64,000 bases of DNA from Volvariella volvacea V23 (taxonomy: Eukaryota > Basidiomycota > Agaricomycetes > Agaricales > Pluteaceae): the NCBI GenBank assembly GCA_000349905.1, contig KB722737.1:1551335-1615334 (forward strand). The letters are read 5' to 3'. Below, in pieces: positions 45,810 to 56,091 of this stretch. How positions within the stretch are numbered: position 1 is the stretch's first letter; each line of letters begins with the position of its first letter. The notes under the pieces were generated by a model. That model was not told the origin of the DNA. It was given only the letters and a program-made list of their open reading frames with translations, and ran no database searches. The position numbers and the translations under genes are program-made.

Positions 45810-46982
45810 ATGGCCTCTGCCAATAATTTTCTACGAATAGCAGTGCTAGATGATTACCAAAACGCTGGGCTGGCTAGTGCTGATTGGTCTGCCCTCAATG
45901 GACGAGCTGCTGTTGACGTCTTTAATGACACTCTATCTCAGGAAGATGATCTGGTGCAAAGGTTGCTGCCGTATCAAATAGTGTACTCTATGCGGGAACG
46001 TACTAGATTCCCCGCCACCTTACTGGAGCGTCTCCCCAACCTGAGGTGTATCTGGAACCAACCCACTGACATATCTGTTGACACTACTCTTTAAACTACT
46101 GACCACTACTGGCTTGAGAAATGCTGCCATAGACATCGAACACGCGAAAAAGAAAGGCATCGTTATATCAGGGACAGGAAGCGCAGGAAATGCCACAGTT
46201 GAGCATATCTGGGTTCTGATTTTGGCCGTCACTCGGCACATGGTGCAGGAGCATGAGAGCATTCGTGCCGGACACACACAGTGGCAAACAGCTATACCCT
46301 TTGGCATTGCGGGCAAGACTCTGGGAATTATAGGATTTGTTGCGGGCAAGACTCTGGGAATTATAGGATTTGGAAGGCTTAGGAAGGCAACGGCCAAAGT
46401 ATGTCCGATGAATATGCAGACGAGTTATTGAGTCTTGTTGATTCCCTGCTAGATTGCTCGAGCGTTTGCATTGAAAGTGATCGCTTGGTCCCACATCTGA
46501 AGCCTGACGAAGCAGACGTCGAAGGCGTAGAGTTCTGCGCAAGCAAGCAAGAGTTGTTGAGAAGGAGCGACATAGTCTCCCTCCACCTTGTGCTCTCAGA
46601 AAGTACCCGAGGTATCATCACCGCTGCGGACCTTGCCTTGTTGAAGCCGACTGCCTATCTTATTAACACATCGAGAGGACAATTGATTGATGAAAATGCA
46701 TTAGTCCAAGCATTAAAGGAAAAGAGGTTCGCGGGTGCGGGGTTGGGTGTCTATGATGTGGAACCTCTGCCCTTAGACCACCCATTAAGGATACTACCAA
46801 ACGTCACCCTCAGTCTACACAATGGTTATGTCAGTGATACAAATTACACTGCAAGTTGCTCCCCAACCACGTTGCGTCTTCACTAAACTGACATTCTAAT
46901 GCAGGCGTTTTACGGCCAGACGGTGGAGAATATCATTGCATATCTAGATGGGAAACCAATCAGAGAACTAAAATCAATCTAG
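45810..46982 (+). pseudogene. D-2-hydroxyacid dehydrogenase, broken
   Basis: An intact member would be an NAD(P)H-dependent reductase of 2-oxo acids. The first exon MASANNFLRIAVLDDYQNAG runs to LLERLPNLR. The following intron has a GT donor but no AG anywhere before the next exon (LLTTTGLRNAAIDIEHAKKK), so the acceptor is lost. The NAD-binding segment is duplicated (33 bp, 46307-46372) and the glycine motif reads GFGRLR, with the third Gly replaced by Arg. After an intron the protein continues IARAFALKVIAWS, where one missing base near 46490 shifts the frame before EADVEGVEFCASKQELLRRS, VLSESTRGIITAADLALLKP, LINTSRGQLIDENALVQALK and GVYDVEPLPLDHPLR. The ending is ENIIAYLDGKPIRELKSI. At least four lesions together make function unlikely. 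Confidence 0.8.
46307..46372 (+). repeat. 33-bp perfect tandem duplication in NAD-binding motif
   Basis: Two identical 33-bp copies (46307-46339 and 46340-46372) encode AGKTLGIIGF twice in a row, in frame. The unit covers the first beta strand and start of the glycine loop of the Rossmann fold, so the mutated protein would carry a second strand-loop start. Confidence 0.95.
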
Positions 46983-49112
46983 GAGAAGCGACTGTTTCCG
47001 TGGTGCTAATGACAATTTAAACGGCTTTGGGTGCCTGTCCGAAAACTTGATTAGTCAAGAGTGAGGGGATATACACCTAGCACATACGCGATGAGTCCGC
47101 TGTTATATTCAATCTTGGCGTCTATGTACTCTCCATCTGGTCCTACCGCTCTGGTGATGTTAAAAGAGGCAAGAATGCAAGCCATCGCCAGCCAAGCTGT
47201 GTCAAGAGCCATATAGCGGCCGGGACAGATCCTTTGATCATTTTATGAGGATCGGCTATCAGCAGCGTCTTCCTAGTCATCCTGACTTACCGTCTACCAA
47301 ATCCAAATGCACCTAATGAAGCAGGGTCCGGAGGTAAAGCTTTTCCTTCCTCAAAAAGATAGCGCTCAGGGCGATATTCCTCAGGGTTAGGGAAGACATT
47401 TTCATCGTGAAGAAGAGACCTGGGAATGTTGAGAACCATTCTGATGGCAAAATTCAATGGCAGGCGCTTACCAGGAATTTCCTATTATAGTGGCCCCTAT
47501 GCTCACCATAGTTTAGCGCTACAATATCAGCACACGCCGACTCTTGCGACCCACCTGCAGGAATGTAGTACCCTCCAAGGATGTCTTCTTTTCTCATAAT
47601 ATTTACGTGCTGCAATACCCATAAGCACTACCCCATAGGGCAGTTAAAGAAGGGACCAAACCTAATGGGATTACAGGATACCAGGTAGGGCTTCCTTAAG
47701 CATAGCCTCGAGATACGGCAGGTCCTTGCGGTCCTCAAAGGTGGGCAGCCTGGTGTCCCCCAAAATTCCATCTAATTCAGCTTGTGCACGAGCTTGCGCT
47801 TCGGGAATGTGTATCATAGCAAGTGGCCAAGTTAGAAGTAGAGACACTGTCTATGCCAATGATCAGCGTGCCGCATGAAGACACCGAGCACCAACACTAG
47901 CACACCGTATCTGATCCAGCTACATTATTGTCAGACTTTGCATAGCAAGGGAACTTTCTGATTTACTCACCCACATATGTAATGCCAGCGCAATTAGCAA
48001 TGACACCCTCGAAATCAAAACCAAGGTCGTTGTGTGTCTTCTGCTTGTCAAGATGATATGTAACAAAGCATGGTTCAATTGAAACTCCCTGACCCTACAC
48101 TTGTGTAATTACAATACCACAAGCAATGACACAGTCAGACTCCCCCTTGCATTTATGAGTTCATCGTAGGGCTGCTGCTTCAATCGAATGGAATCTTCTG
48201 CCACTTTTTTGCCTGTCGCTTGAACCCGGCACCAGGGAACCACCCTGTATTGCTTAAGCACCGACTTCAAAAGGAAGGTGGAGTGCAAAACTACCCGGAA
48301 TGTGCTTGAGGACTGGCAAGAAATCAATGAGGAAGGATCCAGCATTGCCAGCCTGAATCAGCCCTTGCATAGCGCATTCTACCAGTTGAACGTAGGGATC
48401 ATTGCGTGGCTGCGCGTTATAACCATAAGTGACCTTCAAAATAATGGAGCCTGCATAACTTCAAGGGTGCGAGGAGGTAGGATGTCAGCATGAAAAAAGA
48501 GATTGACTGTCGGATGATGGACGTGGTCATCTGGGCTTTCTTTTAGATTGGACAGCAAGGCACGAACACTCTCTGCTTCAACAGAATGACATGCCGCTAC
48601 GTGCTGAGCACGAGACTGGAATGACTGATGAAATGTCCTCCTATGTATTCTGGAAGAATGTGTTATTAAGTATTCCCTTTGTCATGGCAAACTGACCTCC
48701 ACCAATCCCCGTAGGGCATATGAGCCAGGTCCCAGTCCCATTTCATTAATTCATTGACCATGACCTTGGGAATTTGAGTAGGTATTGGATTGAAGATCAT
48801 TAAGGTTTACCATTGGTGCGCGGTCGGCGTAATTTGCAGAGCGCCTCTCAAATATCTCGTATGCCAGGGAGGCGGAGTTAATGATGATGACAGGCTCATT
48901 GAAGACTCGTACGTAGACAATGTCTCCATATGTTTTTGCCCACTGAGTCAAGGATATGCACTCGGCATATCATACAAATTTCCAATAATGGGCCACCCTT
49001 TGGGCCCTGGGGGTGAGGAGAGTTTGGGTCTACATGCGATAAGCCACCTATGGAGCAGAAAACCACAGGGAATTACAAGGACCAAGGTGGTGGCCAAGGA
49101 GGAGAAGGGCAT
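46974..49112 (-). pseudogene. Cytochrome P450, broken
   Basis: An intact gene would encode a microsomal fungal P450 monooxygenase. The N-terminus MPFSSLATTLVLVIPCGFLL is a membrane anchor, followed by SPPGPKGWPIIGNLYDMPSA. Three single-base-type frame breaks are seen: a TGA at 48948-48950 between SAYP and LTQWAKTYGDIVYVRVF; one A missing from the run at 48205-48210 between GFKRQAK and VAEDSIRLKQQPYDELI; and one base missing near 47681 between LPYLEAMLKEALP and WYPVIPL. Otherwise the order is normal: WDWDLAHMPYGDWW, RRTFHQSFQSRAQHVAACHS, AGSIILKVTYGYN, the I-helix AGSDTTVSLLLTW, RLPTFEDRKDLPYL, heme loop FGFGRR with ICPGRYMALDTAWLAMACIL, and the tail RHPKPFKLSLAPRKQSLLLD. The 3' end overlaps the dehydrogenase by 9 bp. 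Confidence 0.8.
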
Positions 49113-49198
49113 AGAGGTGGGGAACAAGGGAGGAGACGAGGGCCAGAATATCTGTCAGACTGCCTGCGAACGAGAAGACATCCATGCTGCCTAGTGTG

Positions 49199-49218
49199 TG
49201 ACGTGACGTGACGTGACG
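49199..49218 (+). repeat. Four tandem TGACG units in a divergent promoter
   Basis: TGACG is repeated four times with a period of 5 bp between the P450 start (49112) and the importin alpha start (49343). TGACG is the half-site of CREB/ATF-type bZIP factors, so the run could be a dense binding site or only a small microsatellite. Confidence 0.7.
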
Positions 49219-49342
49219 ATGATTTAGATAAGATTCAGCGGCAGTCACGCGACGACAGTCACAGCAGGTTTTAGCGTCTTAAGGACTCGCCATCTCCTCT
49301 GAATTCTCCCCCATTTAGCCCCAGCTGCTTCTGACGCTCACA

Positions 49343-51227
49343 ATGGACGGCGCCGAAAACCGCACTATGAAGGCTCGCAGAGATGGTCCGTCCCTCATCT
49401 TGTACCAATACTCGTCCTTTATTCATCTCGTGTCTTACAGCCTACAAGAGCAAAGGTGTTCTCAAGCAGGATGATCTTAGGCGTCGCAGAGAGGAGCAGC
49501 AAGTCGAAATTAGAAGGCAAAAGAGAGAAGAAAATATCTCAAAGAGGAGGAATTTCCTTCCTGCAGCTGGTGCTGATTCGGACGAAGAAGTTGGCGGGGG
49601 TGCTTTCGATCCTCCTGTGAGTGTGCCGATCTCGTGGATATCTGATACGCGCTCATATATTTTTACGCCACTAGTTGGCCGATGAGATGATCTCTGGCGT
49701 TTTTTCCGATGATCCTGATCGCCAATTGGACGCGACCACCAAGTTCCGTAAATTGCTTTCAAAAGAAAAAAACCCGCCTATCGAACGCGTAATTGATTGT
49801 GGCGTCGTGCCGCGTTTTGTCGAGTTCTTGAGGAAGGGCCACTCTATGCTACAGGTTTGTTCCTTTGACGCGCATTGGGTCTGCTCCGTATCTCATCCCA
49901 CCAAAGTTTGAGGCCGCGTGGGCCTTGACCAATATTGCCTCAGGCACTGCAGAACATACACAAGTAGTCATCGGTGCGGGGGCTGTTCCTGAGTTCATCA
50001 ACCTCTTGTCTTCGCCAGTTTTGGACGTTCGAGAGCAAGCAGTTTGGGCCCTAGGGAATATTGCTGGTGATAGTCCTCAGTGCCGCGATTACGTCTTGCA
50101 ACAGGGGGCGTTGCGTCCGCTATTGACTCTGCTGAGCGAAAATCACAAACTCAGCATGCTCCGAAATGCTACGTGGACGTTAAGCAACTTCTGCCGCGGC
50201 AAATCACCTCAGCCGGATTGGGAACTAGTATGCCTCCCCATCCTTATTTGGGCGTCCTTTTGACCTATGTTTTCTCGGTAGATTTCCCCTGCACTGACAG
50301 TATTGACCAAGTTGATCTATTCTCTTGACGACGAAATTCTCATTGATGCTTGCTGGGCTATCTCATATCTATCCGACGGCTCAAACGATAAGATTCAGGC
50401 GGTCATCGAATCGGGTGTATGTAGGCGACTTGTTGACCTGTTGATGCACCCATCAACAGCAGTTCAAACGCCTGCACTCCGCTCGGTTGGCAACATTGTC
50501 ACTGGCGATGACCTCCAAACTCAGGTTGTTATCGCTTCAGGCGCCCTCCCTGCACTATTGTCACTCCTATCTTCCCCTAAAGATGGAATTAGAAAGGAAG
50601 CATGCTGGACTATCTCCAATATTACGGCAGGCTCTCCCCCGCAAATCCAAGCCGTTATTGATGCAAACATCATCCCACCCCTCATCAACATCCTTCAGAA
50701 TGCCGACTTCAAGACCCGCAAAGAAGCCTGCTGGGCCATCTCAAATGCAACATCGGGAGGCTTGCAAGAACCCAACCAGATCCGTTATCTTGTCTCTCAG
50801 GGTTGCATCAAGCCGCTCTGCGATTTACTGACAATGATGGATAACAAGATTATCCAAGTTGCGCTAGACGGGTTAGATAACATCCTCAAGGTTGGGGAGA
50901 TGGATAAGCTGGCTGCTGGCCCGGGTGCTGTAAATCAATACGCCCTCTATGTCGAAGAGGCGGGTGGTATGATCACCATCCACAACCTCCAACAACACGA
51001 CAACCTTGAAATCTACAAGAAGGCATTTAACATCATGGACAAGTACTTCCCAGACGAAGAAGAAGAAGCGACTGGTATTGAATCAGCCAACGTTGACTCG
51101 TCTGGTGCTTTCGCCGTAAGTTATATTTGCTTTCGCCTGTAATGCAACGGCTCTGACCCTTTTCCCCGTTTCGTAGTTCCACTCGGATGTGAACGCCCCA
51201 AGAGGCGGTTTCAACTTCGGGCAGTAG
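49343..51227 (+). CDS. SRP1: Importin subunit alpha (karyopherin alpha)
   Basis: This nuclear import adaptor binds classical nuclear localisation signals and importin beta. Exon 1 starts [14 protein letters not shown]. The importin-beta-binding region follows: [20 protein letters not shown] with [17 protein letters not shown]. Ten armadillo repeats are visible, for example [100 protein letters not shown] and [16 protein letters not shown]. The W-x-x-x-N arrays that bind the signal peptide are intact. The acidic C-terminus near [20 protein letters not shown] ends, after a last intron, with [16 protein letters not shown]. Length is about 535 residues. All junctions keep frame. Confidence 0.96.
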
Positions 51228-51508
51228 ATTACCTGAGTTCTTGTCTAATAATATCACTGTACTTGTCTTTCTTGTTACCGCCATTTCGTTGTCTTCCTTC
51301 CATATCTGATGTTTTAGTTCAAGATCGCTGTACTTTGCATGTACATAACAGTAAGTAGGGGCGGGTTAATACAATACCTATATGTAAACCGAGTGACAAT
51401 AGATAAAGTGTATTCGAGAGGTTTGTTGCAATTCCAAGCACACCCTGAGCGATTTAGTTGGCCTCGTTTGGTTCAGCCTGCTTTAGATCAAAACCATCAC
51501 ATCCACCA

Positions 51509-51979
51509 ATGGCCTCTCAGATTCTCCCTCTTGGTATGATTGGACTTGTCCGCTGACTAAAGTAAACTGAAAGGGCGACGACAGAACTCATTGATCGGTG
51601 CATTGGTTCGCGGATATGGGTAATCATGAAAAATGATCGCGAGTTCACAGGAACACTTTGTGGCTTTGATGATTTCGTCAGTGAGTTTTCGGGATATTGT
51701 TTTTTTGAACAGTGATTGAATTATAACATCCTTAGATATGGTTCTAGAAGACGTAACTGAATAGTAGGAGCATCTGCGTACATGGAGGAATTCGATGCTC
51801 AATAGCTTTACAATAGCGAGTCCACAGCTCAAGGGGTCAAGAAATCCCAGCTAGCACAAACACTACTGAACGGGAACAACATAGTAATGGTATGTACATA
51901 GGCTCATCAAATGGTATAGCTAGCTACAGGTCTCATGGAATCTTAGCTCATTCCAGGAAGTGATGGCCCGGGCGCATGA
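51509..51979 (+). CDS. LSM5: U6 snRNA-associated Sm-like protein LSm5
   Basis: LSm5 is part of the Lsm1-7 (mRNA decay) and Lsm2-8 (U6 snRNA) rings. Exons join MASQILPL and [20 protein letters not shown] with [12 protein letters not shown] (Sm1), then [30 protein letters not shown] (Sm2) and a last exon [10 protein letters not shown]. The third intron (GTAGGA to ACAATAG, ending near 51808) must use the most distal AG; nearer ones give stop codons. With it the frame is clean and the protein is about 85 residues, normal for the family. The stop is at 51977-51979. Confidence 0.9.
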
Positions 51980-53004
51980 ATGTACAACACGGATTCTGAG
52001 CTATTCTACTAGAACGTCAGACTAAAGGAATAACCATAGCTCGTTAGGCGACGCCCATTCTATGTCAGATACTATTGGCCAGTGCAAATCCAATCTTTGT
52101 TGTGCAGTCTAGCTAGCCAGCGCGATACAAAATTGGTGCTAGAATGGCTGTGCTCTTGTATTGCTACTCATCCCGCAGTACAGAGTGGATACAACTACTG
52201 GTAATCCTTGGCGTCATGGCGTCCACGCCTGATCGATCTGCAACGGACATACTCCTCTCATGGGTCGCAGTACGTGTATGTTGTCTGCGTCGCCTCACTG
52301 AGCGGAAAAAAAATCGAGAAGGTAGTAATAGAAGAACCAACGTCTTTTCGTTTAATGCGCGCTTGAAGTCTCCAGTCCAAATAATTCGAATCGCCGATTA
52401 TTGATCACATCTTCTTAGCATTCCGACTCTAGAAACTCAGCGTAACTCAATGCGTTTCTCTGTTCGCCCAATCGTATATGCCGGTAATACGGTAGTCGGC
52501 CCATACGCAATTAGTAGCGAGAGATGGCTCACATGCCAACGTCTTTTCTGAGATCTTTGATGGCTAACGCGTTTTACAATTCAATGACATCAGTTCTTCC
52601 AAGATAGCCCTCTCGGATTTCGTTGGCGGGAGCAATCCCGTCGTGATTGGAATTGATTAAATATTGATTCTCCAGAACTGATCGTTAACCAGTCAAATAC
52701 CCGCCTTATCTCTTGTTTTTGGCACAGAACAATGAGTTGTCCTTTACCTCAAAGCCTAGAACACCAGGTCCTCAGTACTGGGACACTGTGCTTGGTGGAA
52801 TCCGGGGCAGGATAGTAATAAAGGCAAAGCAACGATACATTCACCAACCTCTTCACCCACGTATTTGATTTCATTGTTAAGTATGCCCGGCTTATCAAGG
52901 AGAAGTCGCCCTTGGGGTGAGAAGTTTGTGTTGATTTCCTTTCAGGAACATTATGTAATCTTCGCATCGGAAAACCTGCAGCCACACCATACATACCCAA
53001 AAGG
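51980..53004. other. Intergenic, no gene seen
   Basis: About 1 kb between LSM5 and bS16m. Short open frames (for example 52144-52404, and minus-strand frames over 52749-53051) show no family resemblance and fit neither exon structure nor neighbours. The last 150 bp form the 5' region of bS16m. No repeat or transposon end is evident. Confidence 0.55.
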
Positions 53005-53362
53005 ATGCCTGTTCGACTACGATTTGCACTCCACGGCCCTCGCCACAGCAAAATCTACCATCTCGTGGCGATCGACAAACGTGCGAGGCGGGATGGAAAG
53101 CCTGCCGAGCTTTTGGGTATATATAACCCCCACATGAAGCCAGGTCAGGACCATAAAACGGTTGAGTGGAGTGTGGACAGAATACGGTACTGGCTGCATG
53201 TTGGTGCTACTCCGAGCAGGTCTGTTGCAAAGCTCCTCGAATTGGTAAGTGAGGCATTGAATCCAGGAGAAACGTGGCTCATTAGCACTCCGTTAGGGTG
53301 GTATATACACTCCCAAAACCAGCCCCGTGTCACGTTCTCCGACCGAGCCTTTCTCACCTTAG
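53005..53362 (+). CDS. MRPS16: Mitochondrial small ribosomal subunit protein bS16m
   Basis: This is a mitoribosomal protein of the small subunit. Exon 1 starts MPVRLRFALHGPRHSKIYHL with VAIDKRARRDGKPAELLGIY and NPHMKPGQDHKTVEWSVDRI, then RYWLHVGATPSRSVAKLLEL. These are the hallmarks of S16: the MPVRLR start, D-x-R-x-x-R-D-G-K and LG-YNP. A 52-bp intron (53245-53296) leads to GGIYTPKTSPVSRSPTEPFS and Pro before TAG at 53360-53362. Reading through the intron would give a longer open frame to 53433 without family resemblance, so I prefer the spliced ending. Confidence 0.9.
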
Positions 53363-53475
53363 TGACCCGCAAGGTTGCCATTGAAAATAATCTAGGTCGG
53401 GGAGGCAAAGATGTCTTAAGATTATGGTCATAACTGCACCAATAGCTATAGATTTATAAGCGTAATTCGTCCTAA

Positions 53476-54385
53476 TTACACGGCCGCGGAACACGCTCTT
53501 AGTGCATCTGCAATATCTCTGTGCCCCGCCACTTCTGCAAGTTCATGGGGTAGTAAACCATCTGGGTCCTAAAAGTCGGAGTAAAGAGAGTCAACGTTTG
53601 ACAAAAATGCAACAATACTCCATCATGCAGACCTTCAGATTGGGATCGGCCCCCCTCTCAAGGAGCAACTTGACAACTGAAAGATTACCGCGATCAGCTG
53701 CAAGATGTAGAGGCGTAAAACCCTACAGAAAATCCACTTGAGTACCGGGAATGACTTTCATGGGGCAAACTCTTACATATTCATCGCGCTTGTCCAAGTC
53801 AAGTGCTGGGTCTTGATTTAAGCGAGCAGTTAGCTCTTCTACATCATCGACAATAGCCAATCCATGAATAGTTCCATCGTTTTGGTTTGGTTGTGGTCCG
53901 ATAGTGCTCACACTTAAGCCAAAGCCAACTGAACCACCGCTCGCCTTCGGCCTCCCTGTTCCTTTTTCAGTGCTCTGGTCGTCATTGCCGTCATCCCATA
54001 TTCCTTCATCGCTATCAGCGACGATTTGTTGTACTTCGGTAGGTCTAACATCCTCTGACCATCCTAATTGTCGTGCAATCTCGATGTATCGCAATTGGGC
54101 GGTCTCCTTGCTTGCATGGGACTTCCCAGCAGAGCTCCAGGCGTCCCATTTTGCACGGCCGCTCATATCAAAGATAGAGGGTCGCGAGGCAGTCGGGATT
54201 GGAGACACGGTCACAAATTTGTATAGCCCATATAACTAACGAGGTGGATATATCGGAAAGTGAGCGTGAATCTATATGTGCAATGAGCTAAGAACCTCAA
54301 GCTTTATGGAATTTGATATCCGTGAAAGCGAAGATGAGTTGGATAAATAAGATACGGCGCTTTGGAAGGAGGAATCGTCTAGCAT
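53476..54385 (-). CDS. Acyl-CoA-binding protein with ankyrin repeats (ACBD6-like)
   Basis: This is a carrier of long-chain acyl-CoA with a C-terminal ankyrin module, similar in layout to animal ACBD6. The N-terminus MLDDSSFQSAVSYLSNSSSL with SRISNSIKLE is the first part of the acyl-CoA-binding bundle. After an intron it continues LYGLYKFVTVSPIPTASRPS, then IFDMSGRAKWDAWSSAGKSH with ETAQLRYIEIARQLGW; the Y-G-L-Y-K and K-W-x-A-W residues that bind the CoA and acyl chain are present. An acidic linker contains DSDEGIWDDGNDD. Two ankyrin repeats follow: GFTPLHLAADRGNLSVVKLL with LERGADPNLK, and DPDGLLPHELAEVAGHRDIA. It ends CSAAV. It lies only 38 bp downstream of the LSC1 stop on the same strand. 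Confidence 0.88.
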
Positions 54386-54423
54386 TAAGGATGAATGGAA
54401 GGAGCCAAATATTATATAATCTA

Positions 54424-55928
54424 CTAAGCTAAACCCGCTGCTTGCATCGCCTGTATCGAGTTGTCAGTACAGCACCTTCTGTTAATGCTCAATCAACAGA
54501 CCTTGAGCATTTCAGTGCCGATCTTAGCAGGACTGTCTGTCACAATGACACCAGCATTTTCTAGGGCCTTGACCTTATCCACAGCAGCACCTGCGGCAAA
54601 CTCTTCAGCCTTGAGGGTGCAATGGAGCTGAAGGCAACCAACCTTTCCCGCCAGAAATAATTGCACCGGCGTGACCCATACGACGACCTGGAGGGGCAGT
54701 TCGACCAGCGATAAAGCCTACAACTGGCTTTGGATTAGGTGAATTTTTGTTATATTGCTCTAGATAAGCAGCAGCTTCTTCTTCCATGGTGCCCCCGATT
54801 TCGCCGATGATGACGATGCCTACGGGATGCCTTAGCCATGATCATAGCAAACAAATTGTGGGCTGTACCTTCTGTACTAGGATCCTCTAGGAACACTTTA
54901 ATGACGTCAACGTGCTGTGTCCCTGGGAATGGGTCTCCACCAATTCCAACGCACAGCGACTGACCCAGGCCAACATCGGTGGTTTGGGCCACAGCCTCGT
55001 ACGTGAGCGTACCAGAGCGCGATACGATACCTAAAAAGGTATATGAATGGCCTACAAAAGGGTCCTACAATTACCGACACGCACCGATTTTGCCGGGTTT
55101 GTGGATGTGACCAGGTTGAATACCCATCTTGCAACCGAGGGGATTTATCACTGCACGGCAGGCTGTAATTAGTCGCCTTAAATACACCAACAGATTCAAT
55201 GCGTGTATATACCTCCCGGGCAATTGGGGCCAACCAGTCGAGAGCGAGACTGGCTCTTGAGTGCATTCATAACCTAGCAAGGAAAGTATTGATAGCCCGC
55301 TCGGAGTAGCAATGTGCCGGAGATGGCGCTCACCTTAATTTCATCGGCTTGGGGAATGCCTTCCGTGATACATACGATCAGCCCAATCTCGTTCTCAATG
55401 GCCTCCAAAATGGCGTCGGCAGCATGAGGTGGGGGAACATAGAGAACAGTGGCATCAGGTTGGGTCTGGCGTACCGCCTGGAAGAGCAAAGATGAATAGG
55501 TGAGTTAAAGACATTAAAACCACTTTGGTTAACAGTCTGTACCTCGCGAACGCTACCAAAAACAGGCAATCCCAAGTGCGTCTGACCGGCTTTGTTGGGA
55601 GACACGCCGCCAACCATCTTCGTCCCATACGCGAGTGCTTCTCTGACGTGGAAGGTACCCTATGTGCAGACATTGCGCTCGAATCCAGACAACTCATAAA
55701 CGCTATGGAAGTGTGCTGTACCGTCTTGCCTGTGAATCCCTGGCAGAGGACCTTGGTGTCCTTGTGTACTAGAAGATTTTTTATTGTGTCGGCATAGCTT
55801 TGTCGTGGTGCAGAGTGCGAAAAAGTACGGCGGGGAACTATGGGGAGGGTGGTAAGCTCGAGGCGGGAGGTGGGACACCGACGGGACTCACTGCAACGCC
55901 AAACTTGTGAAGGCCCAGAACGTAACAT
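54424..55928 (-). CDS. LSC1: Succinyl-CoA ligase alpha subunit, mitochondrial
   Basis: This TCA-cycle enzyme subunit carries the phosphohistidine that passes phosphate between succinyl-CoA and nucleotide. A first short exon starts [12 protein letters not shown]; after an intron the presequence continues [20 protein letters not shown]. Then come [38 protein letters not shown] with [74 protein letters not shown] with [12 protein letters not shown], and [20 protein letters not shown], which holds the phosphorylated His. The end reads [20 protein letters not shown] then, after an intron, AMQAAGLA. About ten introns; the frame is clean where checked. It probably sits in one transcription direction with the acyl-CoA-binding gene. 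Confidence 0.94.
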
Positions 55929-56091
55929 GGCTCAAAACTTTTGCTCGCCGTAAGGTTCCGTGCGGTGCTCAGCTCTCTATATTTGGACTTGTTTGATACC
56001 ACTCTGATACAGCCCTACTTACTCGGCGACAAATACAAGTTTACTCTGTATGATACCTATAATGCTACACCACACTTCATTTTGCTGCATT

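Noticed and set aside
51721..51830. Apparent stop codon in LSM5 after DVTE
   Set aside because: Using the distal acceptor ACAATAG gives DVTEY followed by [11 protein letters not shown] in frame, so the gene is intact.
52749..53051. Minus-strand ORF overlapping the bS16m start
   Set aside because: It is partly the antisense of the bS16m first exon, with no domain and no exon signals.
53245..53433. Longer unspliced C-terminus for bS16m
   Set aside because: A canonical 52-bp intron gives a family-like tail; the read-through tail has no resemblance to S16.
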